From Chloroflexota bacterium (GTDB lineage Bacteria > Chloroflexota > UBA11872 > UBA12225): DNA of 45,420 bases. The stretch spans positions 1 through 45,420 of the forward strand of contig CANFGH010000014.1 of NCBI GenBank assembly GCA_947446285.1, given 5' to 3'. This document shows, piece after piece, positions 33,566 to 41,833 of the stretch. The position numbers were made by a program, and so were the translations under genes. The notes below the pieces were generated by a model. That model was not told the DNA's origin, did not search any database, and saw only the letters and a program-made list of their open reading frames with translations. Each line of letters begins with the position of its first letter. Within the stretch, counting starts at the first letter, position 1.

Positions 33566-33601
33566 GCGCACGGCCAGGTGGTCGCGGTCTATGGAAATAG
33601 A

Positions 33602-34303
33602 TCAGGCGTTCGGGGTGTCGGTGCCACTCTTGACCGGTGTCGGCACCGGGGTGCCCGGCGGGCCACCCCGGCGTCCGCCCTCGCCGTGACCACCTTTGGG
33701 ACCGGGCATCCCTCCCCAACCACCCCGGCCGCCTTTGCTCGGTGTGGGTGCAGTTCGGGTCATGACCTCGTCGATCATCGATGCGGCCCGTTCCTTCATC
33801 TTGGTTGCTTGATCGGCGGTTGCCTTCCCAGCCTTGACCGCGTCGTCAATGCGGGTCTGGGCCTTGGCAACGAGGGCGGCCTTCACTTTGGCCGGATCGG
33901 CGTTGTGTGCCTTGGCCACGTCGGTCAGGGACTTGCCGGGCAGTTCGGTTCGCAACTGGTCGACGGTGATGCCGATCGCCGTGGCGGCGGCGTCGAGGGG
34001 AGGCGGCCCTCCGGCAGGGCCACCGGGGCCACGGCCCAGTGGTCCACGCGGGCCACCCTGCTTGCGATCGGGCATGCCCAGGTCCTTGCGAACGCCCTGC
34101 ATGGCGGCATCAAGCTTGTCTGGGGCGATGCCAAGCTTGGCAGCGAGGGCAGCCATGAACCCGGCTTTGCCACCTGGCTTGGCCGTTGGGGTGGGTGCGG
34201 CTTGGGCGAGGGCCGATCCGGCTTCGTAGGCAATCCCGGCACTGCCGGCGACTGCAATCGCGAAGGCGGAGGCGATGGCGGTGCGTTTGGTCATGAAGCG
34301 CAT
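33602..34303 (-). CDS. Secreted Ala/Lys-rich helical-repeat protein
   Basis: A 233-residue protein with an N-terminal signal (Arg/Lys then a hydrophobic stretch, cleavage near ALAQA). Two related helical segments follow: LAAKLGIAPDKLDAAMQGV and TAIGITVDQLRTELPGKSL, the latter leading into LTDVAKAHNADPAKVKAAL and a long charged helix. The C-terminal 50 residues are Gly/Pro-rich. Proteins with this AKxLGI...LxAELxxGKSLxDVA pattern are common, uncharacterised secreted proteins of Chloroflexota and Actinomycetota. The start at 34303 has AAGGA seven bases upstream; the frame to 34498 is not supported. It diverges from the PhyH gene. Confidence 0.75.
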   Translation of the reverse strand: MRFMTKRTAIASAFAIAVAGSAGIAYEAGSALAQAAPTPTAKPGGKAGFMAALAAKLGIAPDKLDAAMQGVRKDLGMPDRKQGGPRGPLGRGPGGPAGGPPPLDAAATAIGITVDQLRTELPGKSLTDVAKAHNADPAKVKAALVAKAQTRIDDAVKAGKATADQATKMKERAASMIDEVMTRTAPTPSKGGRGGWGGMPGPKGGHGEGGRRGGPPGTPVPTPVKSGTDTPNA

Positions 34304-34534
34304 GTCCGTGTCCTTGCAGGGTTGGGTTCCTGTCGTCTCCCGTTCCCTGGCTTCAGTATCGGACCAAGATGCTAACGCCAGGTAAAGCGCGGGTCGGGGT
34401 TGTGCAAACAATTCCGACGCGGTAGAGGTCGCAAGGCGTGACCGTGCCGGATACCCTTCGTTCGCAATCCCGCGCACGTCCGGTCCATGCGAGGGCATGC
34501 ATGCCGGAGTGCAGGACCGATGCTTGGGGGATCC

Positions 34535-35716
34535 ATGACGACGACCACAAAACCCGCATCACAGGAAACCAACCCGGCTGATCCCTACGGTGAAGTGCGT
34601 CCGAACGGCGCCCTCGGCGTCCTGGCGGTTCCCGATTGCCCTCCTGGGCATGGCACGGGGCGCGAGACGATCCGGCCGGACGTGATTGCCACGGACTTTT
34701 CGGCGACGCGTCCGCGATACGTGGTCTCCGTCGAGGAGTACGTGCGGTTCCATGAACAAGGGTTCCTGGTGGTATGTGGTCTGTTGAACGAACCCGAGAT
34801 TGCCGAACTTCGCGAGCACGGGGCAGACCTGATGCATGGCCGGGTAGCGGTGCCGGGGATCGAACCGCCGACGCCGGGCATGACCCTTGCGGAGGTCGAA
34901 AGTCGTTACCTGCGCATCCACATGCTGCACCGGCACCTCGAGATCGAGGAGCGCTACCTGTTGCATCCTCGGATGCTTGACGTCCTTGAAGCGCTGATCG
35001 GCCCTGACTTGCTCGCCTTGCAGACGATGTACTTCATCAAGGCACCGGGGGGCGTGGGTCAGGGCTATCACCAGGACAGTTACTACATCCCGACCTATCC
35101 GGACTCGCTGTGCGGGGCGTGGATAGCGATTGACCGCGCGGATGAGGCGAACGGGTGCGTGTGGTTCACGGTCGGGTCTCAACATGAACCGATTTATCCA
35201 ACCCATGACCGCATCGGGCAGAACCACACCAACCTGGGCGACCTCGCAGTGGTGGCAAACGTGAGCCATACCGATGAGGAAGTGAACACCCTTTCGCGGA
35301 TCGCGGCGAAGTATCCGGGGCGCGAGGTTGCGGCGGTTGCAAACCCGGGCGATGTGGTCTTCTTTGCCGGACACGTCCTGCACCGGTCGCATACGAACCG
35401 CACGACCGACCGCTTCCGCCAGTCACTGGTCTGCCACTACGCGAATGCGCGGAGTTTCACGGCGTGGGGCAACCCTGGCCGCCAGGAGATTGCGAACGGG
35501 TTGCACATCCTTGCACGGGGGGCAACGCACTTGCCGTTTGCGGAACCCCGGTTCGGGACGCCCTGCGCCGCCAACTCGCCAGTCGAGGCGCCGACGGGCG
35601 GTACGCCACTTTCAATGATGGCGGACGGTGATGACATGCGGGCGGCCCCGCAGGATATCGACCGCAACGACCCGACGATGATGCGGGCGCATGACACGCA
35701 CACAGTCCATGGCTAG
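34535..35716 (+). CDS. Phytanoyl-CoA dioxygenase (PhyH) family protein
   Basis: An Fe(II)/2-oxoglutarate-dependent oxygenase, 393 residues. The iron triad is visible: His179 and Asp181 in GYHQDSYY and the distal His283 in HVLHRSHTN, with the 2-oxoglutarate-binding Arg in DRFRQS. Bacterial members hydroxylate diverse small molecules, so the substrate is open. The C-terminus is extended with Met/Asp-rich sequence. ATG 34535 follows GGGGGAT. The amidohydrolase gene begins about 50 nt downstream and may be co-transcribed. Confidence 0.87.
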   Translation: MTTTTKPASQETNPADPYGEVRPNGALGVLAVPDCPPGHGTGRETIRPDVIATDFSATRPRYVVSVEEYVRFHEQGFLVVCGLLNEPEIAELREHGADLMHGRVAVPGIEPPTPGMTLAEVESRYLRIHMLHRHLEIEERYLLHPRMLDVLEALIGPDLLALQTMYFIKAPGGVGQGYHQDSYYIPTYPDSLCGAWIAIDRADEANGCVWFTVGSQHEPIYPTHDRIGQNHTNLGDLAVVANVSHTDEEVNTLSRIAAKYPGREVAAVANPGDVVFFAGHVLHRSHTNRTTDRFRQSLVCHYANARSFTAWGNPGRQEIANGLHILARGATHLPFAEPRFGTPCAANSPVEAPTGGTPLSMMADGDDMRAAPQDIDRNDPTMMRAHDTHTVHG

Positions 35717-35766
35717 GGCGGGTATTGTTGGCCCTGATTTCGCGACCAACTGAGAGGGAGAGAGTG

Positions 35767-36999
35767 ATGGAAACGAACTACGATCTGGTCCTGAAGGGTG
35801 GGCATGTCATCGACCCGGCCAATGGGATCGATGCAGTCCTGGACGTGGCAGTGAAGGATGGGCGGATCGCCGCGGTCGGGGCGCATCTGGATGCGTTGCA
35901 CGCCGGGACGGTTGTCGATGCCACGGGCCTGACAGTGTCGCCGGGCTTGATCGACATTCATGTCCATGTCTACCCGCACTTCAACCGGCCCGAGGGTGTC
36001 CCCGGTTGGGATGCGTCGGTCATCGCGGATGCGCATTCGTTCCGCGCGGGTGTCACCACGTTCGTCGATGCCGGATGCGCGGGTGCCGAACACTTCCAGG
36101 ACTTCCGTCGGCGCTTCGTGGAGACGTCCAAGACGCGCGTCCTTGCCTTCGTCAACATTGCGAATGGCGGGATGGGACCGCGCGAACAGGATCCATACGA
36201 CTTCAACGTCGATGCGTGCGCCCATGCGGTGCGTGAACACTCTGATGTTGTCGTTGGGGTGAAGACCGCGCACTACTGGACACAGTTGCCGTGGGATGAC
36301 TTGCATACCCCGTGGGCGTCGGTTGATGCCGCGGTCGCTGCCGGAGACAAGTCGGATACCCCGGTCATGGTTGACTTCTGGCCCCGGCCCCCCTTGCGTG
36401 GATACGACAGCCTGTTGCTGGAACACATGCGTGCGGGAGACATCCACACGCACGTCTTTGCCCAGCAGTTCCCGATTGTGGGTGATGATGGCAAGGTCCT
36501 CGATCACATGTGGAAAGCGCGTGAACGCGGGGTCCTGTTTGACCTCGGGCATGGCGGGGGCAGCTTCTGGTTCCGCAATGCCGTGCCTGCCCTGCGCGAT
36601 GGGTTCATGGTCGACAGCATCAGCACCGACCTTCACATGGGAAGTGTCAATGCGGCGGTGTTGAATAGCCTGTGGACGGCATCGAAGTGCTTTGCCATGG
36701 GCATGTCACTGCATGACGTGATCCGGACGTGCACGGTTGGCCCGGCGAAGGCGATCCGTCGGCCGGACCTCGGTACGTTGTCGGTTGGATCGGAGGCGGA
36801 CATCGCGGTCCTGCGTGTCCTGCCTGGCAAGTTCAGTTACACCGACTGTGGTCGTGCCCGTTTCGACGGCGAAGGCAAGTTGGAGTGTGCCCTGACCGTT
36901 CGCGCTGGGAAGGTCGTCTGGGATCCAACGGGCATGTCGATGCCACTGTGGGAGAACGCCCCGGCACCATACTGGCGGGTACCCGTGCTTCAGGGATAG
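35767..36999 (+). CDS. Amidohydrolase/deacetylase-family metallohydrolase
   Basis: A dihydroorotase-like binuclear amidohydrolase, 410 residues. The metal site is well preserved: HVHV (His65, His67) after PGLIDI; Lys in VVGVKTAHYW, the likely carbamylated lysine; His in HTHVFAQQF; His in FDLGHGGGSF; and the catalytic Asp in SISTDLHMG. The family (Atu3266/EF_0837 type) hydrolyses acetyl esters or amides of small hydroxy or amino acids. ATG 35767 is preceded by a GAGAGGGAGAG run; the upstream 14 codons are part of the gap. It follows the PhyH oxygenase on the same strand. Confidence 0.85.
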   Translation: METNYDLVLKGGHVIDPANGIDAVLDVAVKDGRIAAVGAHLDALHAGTVVDATGLTVSPGLIDIHVHVYPHFNRPEGVPGWDASVIADAHSFRAGVTTFVDAGCAGAEHFQDFRRRFVETSKTRVLAFVNIANGGMGPREQDPYDFNVDACAHAVREHSDVVVGVKTAHYWTQLPWDDLHTPWASVDAAVAAGDKSDTPVMVDFWPRPPLRGYDSLLLEHMRAGDIHTHVFAQQFPIVGDDGKVLDHMWKARERGVLFDLGHGGGSFWFRNAVPALRDGFMVDSISTDLHMGSVNAAVLNSLWTASKCFAMGMSLHDVIRTCTVGPAKAIRRPDLGTLSVGSEADIAVLRVLPGKFSYTDCGRARFDGEGKLECALTVRAGKVVWDPTGMSMPLWENAPAPYWRVPVLQG

Positions 37000-37011
37000 T
37001 GCGTCGAGGCT

Positions 37012-37068
37012 CTCACCTTCACCCCCTCTGCCACCGCGACGGGCTTGGGGGTGAGGGCCTTTGGTGAG
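37012..37068. terminator. Nested hairpin between convergent genes
   Basis: Outer stem CTCACC (37012-37017) / GGTGAG (37063-37068) and inner stem ACCCCC (37021-37026) / GGGGGT (37047-37052) form a nested structure between the amidohydrolase and VOC genes. It is likely a bidirectional terminator without a T-run. Confidence 0.5.
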
Positions 37069-37070
37069 GC

Positions 37071-37457
37071 TCAGGCCACAGGTCCGACCAAGTCCCACCG
37101 GTTGCCGTAGAGGTCTTCGAAGACGGCGACCATTCCGTACGGTTCCGAGATTGGGCCACGGACGATTGTGGTGCCGAGTTCGACAAGGCGATTGAAGTCG
37201 CGCTCGAAGTTCGCGGTTTCCAGAAATAGGAACACGCGTCCCCCGGTCTGGTTGCCGATTGATGCAACCTGTGCGTCATCCGTCGCGCGCCCAAGCACGA
37301 AGCCGGGTCCACCGCTGGGTGGACCGATCACCACCCACCGTTTCCCTTGTTCGGGCACCGGCGTGTCTTCCCGGACAACAAAACCAAGGCGATCTTGAAA
37401 CCATGCAATGGTTTCGTCGTAGTCCCGCACCACGAGGGTGAGCTTTGCCAATCTCAT
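37071..37457 (-). CDS. VOC (glyoxalase/bleomycin-resistance) family protein
   Basis: 128 residues with the vicinal-oxygen-chelate layout: LAKLTLVVRDYDETIAWFQDRLGF, the typical first beta-alpha unit, GPGFVLG, and a second half ending in EPYGMVAVFEDLYGNRWDLV, where Glu and Asn/Asp provide the metal and substrate site. It may be a lyase, isomerase or dioxygenase; the substrate is unknown. It is last in the minus-strand series MBL-isomerase-VOC, 45 nt after the isomerase. Confidence 0.87.
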   Translation of the reverse strand: MRLAKLTLVVRDYDETIAWFQDRLGFVVREDTPVPEQGKRWVVIGPPSGGPGFVLGRATDDAQVASIGNQTGGRVFLFLETANFERDFNRLVELGTTIVRGPISEPYGMVAVFEDLYGNRWDLVGPVA

Positions 37458-37502
37458 CGGAGGTGCGCCGGGTTTGCCATCACCGCTGACAACGCTTGTG
37501 CC

Positions 37503-38639
37503 TTACCGCTCCACATCTCTCCCGATTGCGATGCGCTTTGCTCCGCCAAGACCGAGCACGTCCTGGGCGTACGCGACACTGGCCTCGAAGTGGTTTCGCT
37601 GCTGGCGTCGCACCACCTCGGCGACATCCGGTGCGGTATCCAGATCGATGAACCCCATGATCTGGTCAAGCGGGCCAGTGCCCAGGCGGTGTCCACGTTC
37701 CACAAGACCTCGGTACGCTGCGAGTGAGGACTCTGGGATCTCCGGGTAGATTGCCCGGAAGGCGCGTCCGGTCTCGTTGTCGGCTTCGAACGGGATCACC
37801 CGCGGGGCCATGCCATTGATCGTCTCGAGGTTGATGGCAATGTCCGGACACTCGCGATCAAGGGTTCCGATGATTGCATCCAAGTCGACGGAACCACGTC
37901 CCAGGACGGTCCATTGCGCCCATGCCCCGTCGGGATGGGGCCAGACGCAGGAATCTCGGAAGTGGGTTGTGACGATGTAGGGCGCCAGGACTGACGCCGA
38001 GTAGCCGGGATCTTCGGCGGCGAACGTCGGGTTGCCAGTATCGAGGGTCACCGCACAGACGTCGGGGCCGACCCGTTCGACGAACGCCCGGAGTTCATGC
38101 GCGAGGAAGTCGCCGAACCCGTGGTTCTCGACGGCAATCTTCAGGCCGAGGTCACGGGCGAGGGGGGCAAGGGCGGTGATCGCCTCAGCGCAGGCGTCGA
38201 CGTGGCTGGCAAAGGGAACTGAACCGTGGCGGTCGTCCTGTGCCCCGAGGAAGCAACGCACGAACGGTGACCCGAGGCGGGACGCGGCGTGAAGCATGTC
38301 GGTGAGTTGGGTTGTGGCGTCCCCCCACTTCGGCGCAAAGCTCACCGCATGGCGGTCGATGCTTCCCATGCCGATTTCGAGATCGATGCCGGCGCGGTCG
38401 GCGTGTGCCCGGACCTCGGCGAGATAGCCGGGATCATGGGACGCGAGGTTCTCACGGGTTGAGTACTGCACAACATCCAGATTGAGTTCGCGGGCGCAGT
38501 CGATGAACCCGAAGGCGTCAAACCCCTGATAGCGGAGGCTGAAGGTATCAATGCCAAGGCGTCGGGCGATGATGGTCTCCTGTCGTGCGTGGGTTGGATC
38601 GGGCGAAGCGTAGTCCGGCTTGATCAGGGCATGTGCCAA
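37503..38639 (-). CDS. Sugar phosphate isomerase/epimerase-like TIM barrel; start unclear
   Basis: Xylose-isomerase-like TIM barrel of about 355 residues, core from LGIDTFSLRYQGFDAF to GLVERGHRLG, plus a C-terminal extension. Metal-site segments are KIAVENHGFGDF, AVTLDTGNP, VTTHFRDS and IAINLETING. No ATG or GTG lies near the homologous start. The coordinate given is a TTG overlapping the upstream MBL gene by 16 nt. However, the only good ribosome site (AGGAG) stands just before two ATC codons (38573-38568), giving a start such as M-(I)-ARRLGIDTF. Either a rare AUC start or a sequence error is possible. The gene lies between the MBL hydrolase and VOC genes. Confidence 0.8.
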   Translation of the reverse strand: MAHALIKPDYASPDPTHARQETIIARRLGIDTFSLRYQGFDAFGFIDCARELNLDVVQYSTRENLASHDPGYLAEVRAHADRAGIDLEIGMGSIDRHAVSFAPKWGDATTQLTDMLHAASRLGSPFVRCFLGAQDDRHGSVPFASHVDACAEAITALAPLARDLGLKIAVENHGFGDFLAHELRAFVERVGPDVCAVTLDTGNPTFAAEDPGYSASVLAPYIVTTHFRDSCVWPHPDGAWAQWTVLGRGSVDLDAIIGTLDRECPDIAINLETINGMAPRVIPFEADNETGRAFRAIYPEIPESSLAAYRGLVERGHRLGTGPLDQIMGFIDLDTAPDVAEVVRRQQRNHFEASVAYAQDVLGLGGAKRIAIGRDVER

Positions 38640-39580
38640 CTGCCAGCGGGGTCGCCGGAACGGATCACGCCTGCACGTTCGAGGAAGAGGCGATCCTGTT
38701 CGAGGATCCGTGGTGCAAGTGGGCATGCGTGGTCGTAGCCACGGTCCTGGCAAAGGCGTTCGGCGAGGGTCTCGGTGGTAGCTTCGCCCTCAAGGGCATG
38801 CAAGGCCTCGGCAACTTCCATTTCATAGGTATTGACGTGTTCAAGGCAGGCACCGAGGTAGTACGCGATGTCCGGTGCGCCGGCGATATGGCAGGTCGTG
38901 AACGGGTTGTAGGGATGCGCCGGAAGCAGGTGGGCAGGCAGCAGGGCGGACACCCTAGCGATGCTTTCACGATAGGCGTCACGGTCGTGGAGGATGGCGA
39001 TGCCCTGTACCGCAGTGGCCTGGGCCTGAAGGGCGTCACCACAGATCAGGACATTCCGGTCGCGGTTGTACAGCCCGATTGAACCTGCCGAATGCCCGGC
39101 AAGCGAGACGATTTCCCAGACATGACCGGCCAGGTCCAGTTCCTCACCCGGGATGAGTTTGCGGTCGGCGGTGTGCGGCGGGACGATTTCACCGTCGAAC
39201 TCGCCTCCCTTGAGGCCATCGGCGTCGGCCTGGCCAATCCACACTTCGCACCCGGTTGCGTCCCGGAGGGCGACATTTCCAAATGTGTGGTCGCCGTGGT
39301 TGTGCGTGTTGATGACTGCCATGAGGGCATCCGCCGAGTACCCGAGGGAAGCAAGTGCAGGGAGGATGACCGTGGGAACGCTGCGGGGCCATCCGCTGTC
39401 AATCAGGACCGGCGGTGCCTGATGGGTTGGGTCAACAAGCAGGTAGAGGGATAGCCAACAGGCCGGGACGTTCAGACCCGGCGCGAGGCTTTCTCGCAGT
39501 TCATAGATGCCGGGTAGTACCTCGATGGGTTGCCCGGTGCCTACGTTTCGGGGTTCGTCGCGGTACGGATTGGTGGTCAT
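38624..39580 (-). CDS. Metallo-beta-lactamase-fold hydrolase, copy A
   Basis: A 318-residue MBL-fold protein with the intact zinc motif INTHNHGDH (His93, His95, Asp97, His98), the later His in LAGHSAGSIG, Asp in LICGDALQ and His in LLPAHPYNPF. A helical C-terminal extension (about 240-318) follows, like that in lactonase or LACTB2-type enzymes. It is a probable lactone, thioester or phosphoester hydrolase. The start at 39580 has GAGGA five bases upstream. It is the paralogue of the gene at 39994: both begin with an almost identical YRDE/FRDE...VGTG(Q/H)PI segment. It overlaps the likely start of the isomerase gene. Confidence 0.88.
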   Translation of the reverse strand: MTTNPYRDEPRNVGTGQPIEVLPGIYELRESLAPGLNVPACWLSLYLLVDPTHQAPPVLIDSGWPRSVPTVILPALASLGYSADALMAVINTHNHGDHTFGNVALRDATGCEVWIGQADADGLKGGEFDGEIVPPHTADRKLIPGEELDLAGHVWEIVSLAGHSAGSIGLYNRDRNVLICGDALQAQATAVQGIAILHDRDAYRESIARVSALLPAHLLPAHPYNPFTTCHIAGAPDIAYYLGACLEHVNTYEMEVAEALHALEGEATTETLAERLCQDRGYDHACPLAPRILEQDRLFLERAGVIRSGDPAGSWHMP

Positions 39581-39993
39581 GCGTGTCCTCGTCAAGAGGA
39601 TACGGGGACTGTGATGGTCAGGCGAGGTGCCAGACGTCGCGTCAAAGCCCTCCCTGTCCAAAACGCCACTTTAGGAGAACGGGTTCGCTTGGCGGTTCCC
39701 CTTCGCCAGCCAGCCATTCTCATAGGGCGTTCCCGCCCCGTGTCCTTCCCTTCCCGTGTTGCGTCGGACTTGGGCGGCGACCGAAAACAGTCCGGATCAG
39801 ACTGGTCTCTCCGGCCTTCTGGGACCGTCGGCGGGGGGCGACGGCGCTCCCAAGGGTGCCTCACCACTGATCACGGTGGCCTCCAGTCTGCCTCCACAAA
39901 GGGCTTAGGTAGCGACCCGAAACTGGCTGGACCATGGTGGGGGCGGTGGACCCTTGGAAGTTTTCCGTCACCATCCAACTCGGACGGTGTGCG
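39581..39993. other. Non-coding gap with hairpins between paralogous MBL genes
   Basis: A 413-bp stretch with no credible gene. It contains clear small hairpins: CAGTC/GACTG at 39788-39804, CCGTCG/CGACGG at 39825-39844, and CACC...GGTG around the palindrome TGATCA at 39862-39879. I could not match it to a known riboswitch or T-box. Confidence 0.45.
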
Positions 39994-40947
39994 TCACAGA
40001 AGGGTCCACCGATCGGCGTCGTGGCGCACACGACCTACGGCGGCCATCTGGGTGAGGTAGCCGGTCAGGATCGGGGCGGCGAGGACGGGAGTCCGCGGTT
40101 GGTCGGCGCAGATGGCGTCGGCAATTTCGGCGATGGTTGCCGATCCACCGGCGTGCCGGATGGCATTGGCGAGGCGGTCATCAATGGTGTCAATGGCTTC
40201 ACGCGAGACATCGACATAGCGATGAACCTCCGACGCCGGGGTGACATGGGCGGGTGGGAACGGCATGTACGCATGCGCTGGGAGGAGGTGTTCGACCGGA
40301 AGCGCGCGCACGGTGGCGAGGGTATTGCGGTAGGCCGGCCGATTACTCGCACTCGGGACGCCCTGCGTGGTGGTGCCACGAGCCTGAAGGGCATCTCCGG
40401 CGAAGAGAATGCCCCGTTCACGGTCGAAGATCCCGATGCTCCCGGGGCTATGCCCAGGCATATCAATGATCTCGTAGTCCCGTCCGGCAAGGTTCACGCT
40501 TTCGCCGCCGTCGAGGAGGCGGTCGGCGGAATGGGGAGGGATCTCGTCGGGCCCGAAGCGGTCGCCACGAAGGAGTGCGGGACCGTCAAGACGCCCGATC
40601 CAGATCTGGCATCCGGTTGCTTCCCGTAGCTGTACGTTCGATCCCGCGTGGTCGTGGTGACTGTGGGTATTCACCGCCACCTTGAGGTCGGATGGTGCGA
40701 ACCCGAGGGCTTCAAGGGCAGGCAAGATCACCGTGTGCGTCGATCGTGGGACACCAGTGTCGATCATGACGGGCGATGCATGGCCGGTTGGGTCGGTAAG
40801 CAGGAAGAGGGAGACCCAAGTCTCGGGCGTATCGAACGCCGGTGCGAGGCTTTCCCGGATCTCCCAGACGCCGGGCAGGATGGCAATCGGGTGGCCGGTA
40901 GCGACATCGCGCGCCTCGTCGCGGAAGGGGCTGACTGGATGGGGCAC
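39994..40947 (-). CDS. Metallo-beta-lactamase-fold hydrolase, copy B
   Basis: 317 residues, paralogous to copy A over the whole length. Motifs: VNTHSHHDH (His95, His97, Asp99, His100), MPGHSPGSIG, LFAGDALQARG and LLPAHAYMPF. The C-terminal helical region has GGSATIAEIADAI, resembling a winged-helix turn. It is a probable lactonase or thioesterase-like hydrolase. It shares the strand with copy A but is separated from it by a 413-bp structured gap, so the two may be expressed separately. ATG 40947 is weakly supported by GGGAGGA about 15 nt upstream. Confidence 0.88.
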   Translation of the reverse strand: MPHPVSPFRDEARDVATGHPIAILPGVWEIRESLAPAFDTPETWVSLFLLTDPTGHASPVMIDTGVPRSTHTVILPALEALGFAPSDLKVAVNTHSHHDHAGSNVQLREATGCQIWIGRLDGPALLRGDRFGPDEIPPHSADRLLDGGESVNLAGRDYEIIDMPGHSPGSIGIFDRERGILFAGDALQARGTTTQGVPSASNRPAYRNTLATVRALPVEHLLPAHAYMPFPPAHVTPASEVHRYVDVSREAIDTIDDRLANAIRHAGGSATIAEIADAICADQPRTPVLAAPILTGYLTQMAAVGRVRHDADRWTLL

Positions 40948-41040
40948 TGTCTCGGTCCTCCCATAGGAATGATGTTCGCGGATTCTTGTGAAGTAGCCAT
41001 CCCCACCCCATCATGTCCTGAGTGTGATCCCCAGCCCCTG

Positions 41041-41063
41041 CCCCTCCCGCAGAGGGAGAGGGG
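41041..41063. repeat. GC-rich intergenic hairpin (family member 2)
   Basis: CCCCTCCC and GGGAGAGGGG arms with a 5-nt loop and a small bulge. The right arm is identical to that at 10978-10987. Confidence 0.55.
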
Positions 41064-41084
41064 TGATTGGACCTCCACCTTCAG

Positions 41085-41104
41085 CCCCTCCCGGAGGGAG
41101 AGGG
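41085..41104. repeat. GC-rich intergenic hairpin (family member 3)
   Basis: A second CCCCTCCC/GGGAGAGGG palindrome only 21 nt after member 2, between pyrE and the MBL copy B gene. Confidence 0.55.
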
Positions 41105-41109
41105 AGGAC

Positions 41110-41667
41110 TCAGTCGAAATCCCGGCGAGTGAACAGGGCGTGCACATCGTGTCCATCGGCGCGCAGACCGTCGGCACCACCTTCAAGCCGGTCGACGATG
41201 ACAAGCACCCGGGCAACGGTGGCCTTGGTGTCACGCTCGATTGCCTCGATGGCGCGGCGGGTCGATGCACCGGTGGTCATGGTGTCCTCGACGACGATGA
41301 CCGGGGCACCGTCCTCGGGAGGGAATGGTCCTTCAACCTGTCGGCCGGCACCGTGCCCCTTCGCTTCCTTGCGGACGCTGAACATGGCAAGTGGCCGTTC
41401 GGTCGTTGCACTGGCGTACGCGATGGCAGCGGCGATTGGGTCGGCACCCATCGTCAGGCCTCCGACGGCACGGGCGCCCGCCAGGTCCGAGGTGAGGTCG
41501 AGCATGAGGGCGGCGATCAGGTGCATGCCCCGCGGATCCATGGTGACCTGCCGGCAGTCAACGTAGAAGTCGCTCATCGCGCCGGATGACAGCTTGAAGG
41601 TGCCGTGGCGGACACTCCGTTCGCGCAGGAGGGACCGCAGTTCGTCGCGGGCGGCGGTGATGTCCAT
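41110..41667 (-). CDS. pyrE: Orotate phosphoribosyltransferase
   Basis: A pyrimidine biosynthesis enzyme making OMP from orotate and PRPP; 185 residues, normal length. The PRPP-binding motif VIVVEDTMTTGAST is intact, and FSVRKEAKGHGAGRQVEG is the flexible catalytic loop with the conserved Lys residues. FKLSSGAMSDFYVDCR is the family N-terminal segment. The start at 41667 is supported by GGGAGGA about 11 nt upstream; the frame to 41796 is not homologous. It stands alone among catabolic genes, with no other pyr gene in the window, and diverges from the aldolase gene. Confidence 0.93.
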   Translation of the reverse strand: MDITAARDELRSLLRERSVRHGTFKLSSGAMSDFYVDCRQVTMDPRGMHLIAALMLDLTSDLAGARAVGGLTMGADPIAAAIAYASATTERPLAMFSVRKEAKGHGAGRQVEGPFPPEDGAPVIVVEDTMTTGASTRRAIEAIERDTKATVARVLVIVDRLEGGADGLRADGHDVHALFTRRDFD

Positions 41668-41833
41668 AGGGCGTGATCCTCCCTCTCCGGCAGGATGGAC
41701 GTGCCGACCGGATCGACGGCCGGACGTGACCGGAACCAACGTGGAGTGTACCGCCGCGCGTGCTACGCTACCGACCCGGAAGTGTTGGCCTAGCATGCTG
41801 GCATCTCGGTACAGGTCGAAGGGGAGACATCAG

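Larger units (their letters stand above)
33199..33601. other. Structured non-coding gap
   Basis: This 403-bp region has no credible gene. It contains the M3 promoter, a set of three complementary 6-mers (33358-33392), a long two-part hairpin (33429-33471) and a short hairpin (33545-33565). Confidence 0.5.

Noticed and set aside
33299-34375. 358-residue plus-strand Gly-rich frame
   Set aside because: It spans the structured gap and the antisense of the secreted repeat protein; its Gly richness mirrors the Ala/Pro codons on the other strand.
39581-39993. T-box or known metabolite riboswitch in the gap between MBL paralogues
   Set aside because: I looked for the T-box antiterminator core and for cobalamin, TPP and SAM-type cores and found none; only unnamed hairpins remain.
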